Of a stretch of 64,000 nucleotides of DNA, positions 60,247-64,000 are shown piece by piece (position 1 is the stretch's first letter; the number at the start of each line of letters is the position of its first letter). This DNA is from Paragordius varius (taxonomy: Eukaryota > Nematomorpha). The translations under genes and the position numbers were made by a program. Under the pieces are notes generated by a model. The model was not told where the DNA came from. It made no database searches and worked only from the letters and a program-made list of their open reading frames with translations. The DNA is taken from positions 12,648,001 to 12,712,000 of the forward strand of contig OZ176054.1 in the NCBI GenBank assembly GCA_964247055.1, given 5' to 3'.

Positions 60247-62658
60247 TTTAGAAAGCTGGAAAAAAAGAGGACTTTTTATAACCCGCCCCCCCCCCTTACA
60301 TTATTTTTACTGCTTTTTTGGAATGTGAATTTATGTGATTAGCATAATCAAGGATACAACATGGTGGGTCAGAACCACGAAAACTCTACGAAACTAATGA
60401 CTAACATACATTTTACTGCTGTTTGTTTTGCAATACAAATTTCATTACAGAAAAAGTTTACATCAAAGAAAACATAAATTTGAATTGTGATGATATGTTT
60501 TAAACTCTTTTATATTGTACAATATGAGTAGATTTGCATTGCTAATTTTTTTGTGAAATTATATTTGGAGAAATATTATTAGTTTGAAAATCCTGAACGC
60601 TTTATTTGACATAAAAACTAGCATTACATTTCACTCAAACTATGTATTAATCATGGTCATAATTTTAACCTAATATTTCATATATATGGTAATACTGCTG
60701 TTATATCATTTGCAATATTTATTTTGTGGCACATAATACTGTAGTTAACGCACAAAAAAATTCTTTCTTCCTCTTAAAGAGTTTAGTTTATATGTTTCTA
60801 ATTTAATTTCTTTATACTATTTTTAGTAGAATATTTAATTTTTTTACTTGAAATTTTGCCATTATAGACTATACATCTACTACTTTTAACCTGGATATTT
60901 TTAGTATATCGCTAAGAAAATGTTTTTTATATTTACAACACTTTTCTTATAAGTTTATAATTATTTTATAAAATTTTTGATTTTTACATGGCCGCTCCAT
61001 ATAATTTTATGTTAGTTGTGCATTAGTTTAGTTTCAGCATAAAATGAATTAGCTAATGATATTTTATTTATCCTACTATTAATAATTAATTTTTCATAGG
61101 ACTGGCTTGTTACATGCATTTTCATCATTGATAATGAATGACTCTTTAGTACTTTTTTCTTAATTTATAGGTCAGTATAATAAATATCAAATCTTTATTA
61201 ATAAATTACACGACGATTTTATGAAATGTTTGTTTTATTGATTGATCCCTTATTTTGTTTTTGAATCAAAATTTTTATTATGTTAGTCTTTCAAACTGTA
61301 TACTTTGTCCCCAAATCCATATTTAACATATATCAACTTTTCAGGGGTCGGGCCTTTTTTTCATTTTGTTTTAGCACATTTGTGTTGGGAATCCCTCAAG
61401 ACGTATATTTTTCATTCAATTACGTTATGACTGTCATCCTAATGTTACGAGGGCGAAAATGCAAGAAACGCAATAAATTACCACTAATTTTGAGTCATAT
61501 AAATATGAATAAAACGTTATTTACCATATTAATCGAGATAATTGAATGTTCACTGTTTTAGAATTTTATCAAATAAATAATATTTTATAATCCAAGTTTA
61601 TTATATATATATTGTTTAACTTTTTACTTTTGCGTTTTTACTTTAGTTTTTGTAGGTTTTAATTTTCCTAACTAGATTAGGCAAAAACATTGTTAATAAT
61701 TTTTTCCCAAAAAATTAATTTTGCCGGCTTAAAAAAATCTTTGGTCGTCATAAATTTTCTATAATATTTAAAATTTTATTCTGTAGATTTTCATAAATTC
61801 AGGTCAAGACCTTTTATTAGGGATAGATGCATCTGCCAGCACCATACTTGTAATTCCATTATTTTAGCATGAATGATGGTGAATTATTTAACTAAAATAT
61901 TGATGACGGAATCGTATAATCCTATATTTTTTTAAAAAAACCAAAGGCAATAGGTATGATTTTAAACCATAAAACAGATCCTACAATCCCTACTTTGTAG
62001 AATAATCATTTCATTAGGATATTCAATACCCCCCCCCCCCTTCGCAGTGTAATTATTGCATAAGTTTATTCAAATAAAGAGTAAATATTAGTTTACAATA
62101 TATATTGTGTTAATAATTTAACCTTAACCATGCTTGGTATTATTATCAGATTTTGTTATGATTTGGAAAAAATATAAATGGTATAACACTTTTGTTAAAA
62201 TATTTTAATTGCATTATTAATATTTAAACCAAATCTCGGTCGTCTTTCCAATAGGCGACAAACTGCAAATCGGTGATTACACTATTATAATTTGTTAGCG
62301 TTTTTCATACCCTTATGTTTAAATGTGATAAAATATTTATTAATGCCCATATATTTTTGCAATAAAGCCAACCGGTAATAAAAATTATAAGTGCAACCCG
62401 TAAAGCTGCCCTTTGTGTTGAAGGCCCCATGTATGATTTTCATCTGAAACTTATATAACATTTATTAAATTATAAGCTGAAATGCGTATCCTAATCACAC
62501 TATATAAGGCATCTTATTAAGTTATAATTCATTAAAAAAATTTTCACAAAAAAAGCCGAAAATTAAAATTTTATTCAACTTATTTTATAAATTTTACAAT
62601 ATATAATGCGTTTTTGTTATTTTAACATATTGGTCACCATTTTATTATATGGTAAGCC
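60247..62658. other. Intergenic region between GOGAT and the NSDHL-like gene
   Basis: Contains the GOGAT 3' UTR, which starts with a C-rich tract (CCCGCCCCCCCCCC near 60,283), and a second C tract near 62,030. The 93-codon frame at 61,280-61,561 has no recognisable domain. Both genes are on the plus strand. Confidence 0.5.
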
Positions 62659-63671
62659 ATGTGCTCTACTAAAAATATTTTAGTAATTGGAGGCAATGGA
62701 TTTTTAGGAAAGCACATTGTTGAATATTGCTTAAAAAATAATTTTAAAACATCGGTTTTAGACATTAATCCACCACTAAATAAACATCCAGATGTTGAAT
62801 ACCATGTTGGATCACTGTGTGATGAATCAGTATTTAAAATATAAATAGTTTTAGATTTTAAATTCCTGCTTACCTAATCAATGCTTGGTTATTCATTGCG
62901 CTTCCCCACCAGAATATCTCAATGATTATGATTTATTTGTATCAGTAAATGTCACCGGAACGAAAAATCTTATTAAATGCTGCATAAATAATAAAGTTAA
63001 AGTATATATTTTTATGAATACCATTTCCTAGTTTAGTTCCCAAATTATTATTAATATTCATGAAATTTATCTATTTTAAAATATTTTTTTTTAATTTAAG
63101 CATTTTAACTATACTTATTAACATAATTAATAAATGGGATAAAAATTTAAAAAATTTACCATTGTAAAATTAATTTTTAATTTATATTGTTTCATTAAAG
63201 TGTGTAAGGATCAATTAAATCAAAAAGATCAAAAAACCAATTTTATCTGTTTGAACCAACTTTATGGTGATCCGAATTTTTAAATTAAAGATTCTTAATG
63301 TGATAAAACACTCTTTGAAACATCAAAAAATTGTTAATTGATAAATTTGGAATGTTGTAGAATTGACTTAGTTATTATTGAATAAATCAAAGTGCATATA
63401 GCTAATTTTAAATGTTTAGGGACAAAGCCTAAATAATTTGAAGGTTAATAGATAAAAAAAAGTTTTGATGACCACTAATATAAAGTGTTTGAATACAAAC
63501 TGAAATGTACATTGTTGATTATAAATATTATTTCATGGGTAGAAAATAATTCTGGTAAGTTCAGCCAGTGTAGTTTATGAAGGCACCGACATACTAAATG
63601 GTAAAGAAACGCTCCCCTATGCAACTCATTACATTAGTCCCTACGTGCAAACTAAGATTGAACAAGAGAAG
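62659..63671 (+). CDS. NSDHL-like 3beta-hydroxysteroid dehydrogenase, 5' part (exons 1-3)
   Basis: Partial gene that runs off the window. It belongs to the extended SDR family that oxidises 3beta-hydroxy steroids with NAD. Exon 1 62659-62829 has the Rossmann loop GGNGFLG (residues 11-17). Exon 2 62855-63001 has VIHCASPP and [10 protein letters not shown]. Exon 3 63543-63671 has [16 protein letters not shown] then LPYA and catalytic YVQTK (YxxxK). The [14 protein letters not shown] stretch matches NSDHL closely. All three exons are phase 0. Exons 1 and 2 are separated by only 25 nt with GT...AG ends, and skipping it restores both frame and family spacing. It could instead be a damaged copy. 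The start ATG gives the expected short N-terminus. No membrane anchor is visible here; NSDHL has one near its C-terminus. Intron 3 opens into a family A MITE. Confidence 0.85.
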
Positions 63672-63687
63672 GTTGATTACTCATGAT

Positions 63688-64000
63688 TATATACCATTTA
63701 CAATTCATATTCACCCTTGAACAATTCAAATTCACCTTTGAACATTTCAAATTCAAATTCACCCTAAAAATAAATTATGAAACTTCGCTCTAATATAACT
63801 CATTATTAAAATTAAATATATTTTTATGGCAAAGTGTTTATTATTTCTTCAGTATTATTTTGATTACATACAAAAATTCTTTTTTTATAAATATAAACAA
63901 AATATAGGTAATATATAATCTTAAAAAACACATAATTTATTTTAGGGTTAATTCGAATTGTTCGAAGGTGAATTCGAATTGTTCGAAGGTGAATTCGGAT
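63688..64000. mobile_element. Family A MITE, copy 12, cut by the window end
   Basis: TATACCATTTACAATTCATA at the left, units of TTCAAATTCACCTTTGAACA, core ATTTTTATGGCAAAGTGTTT (forward), right-arm units TTCGAAGGTGAATTCGAATT up to the window edge. In intron 3 of the NSDHL-like gene. Confidence 0.8.

Noticed and set aside
61280-61561. 93-codon open frame between the two genes
   Set aside because: No domain or codon pattern beyond A+T-rich noise. A lineage-specific small gene cannot be excluded but is unsupported.
1-64000. tRNA or rRNA genes
   Set aside because: I saw no segment with a convincing cloverleaf or rRNA core sequence by eye. A dedicated scan could still find one.

Overview
The window is A+T-rich eukaryotic nuclear DNA. 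It carries one very large split gene, the start of a second gene, and a dense load of transposons and repeats. GT-AG introns, an RTE-type LINE, a decayed mariner and many palindromic MITE families point to a repeat-rich eukaryote, most likely an invertebrate animal. The species cannot be named from the sequence.

Layout. (1) 1-16.7 kb is intergenic. I see no host gene here. It holds palindromic foldback elements (family E at 0.3-1.1, 6.0-6.6, 6.6-8.9 and 8.9-9.6 kb, one with another element nested inside), a decayed mariner transposase on the minus strand (3.7-4.8 kb), the 3' tail of an RTE LINE (12.1-12.5 kb) and a 1.1-kb near-complete palindrome (13.3-14.5 kb). (2) 16,707-60,246 is one plus-strand gene for NADH/NADPH-type glutamate synthase (GOGAT). 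I traced 48 exons that join in one frame (about 2,562 residues, stop TAA at 60,244-60,246). Order: propeptide and class II glutaminase, central domain, FMN/[3Fe-4S] synthase domain, GXGXG beta-helix, a long acidic and coiled-coil linker, then the GltD-like FAD/NAD(P)H subunit with its two [4Fe-4S] clusters. One junction (exon 20/21) is uncertain. (3) 60.2-62.7 kb is intergenic. (4) 62,659-63,671 holds the first three exons of an NSDHL-like 3beta-hydroxysteroid dehydrogenase gene, which continues past the window.

The introns of the GOGAT gene hold at least four unrelated palindromic MITE families. Family A has TACCATT ends and subterminal arrays of a roughly 20-bp motif. Family B ends ATGCATTTTAATGG. 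Family C ends ACAGTAAAAATTGAAATTATACGGACAAAACG. Family D ends CAATTACAGTCATGTATG. There is also an apparently intact RTE LINE (about 45.6-48.5 kb) and pieces of older LINEs at 33.6-34.8 kb.

The most unusual signals are: a recurring pattern in which one edge of a GOGAT exon, with its splice site, is echoed one to three times in decayed form in the adjacent intron (exons 10, 19, 27, 39); family A, whose related ends enclose different internal repeat motifs and which is repeatedly tied to (TA)n tracts; an apparent 25-nt intron in the NSDHL-like gene; and three sizeable insertions in the GOGAT protein.
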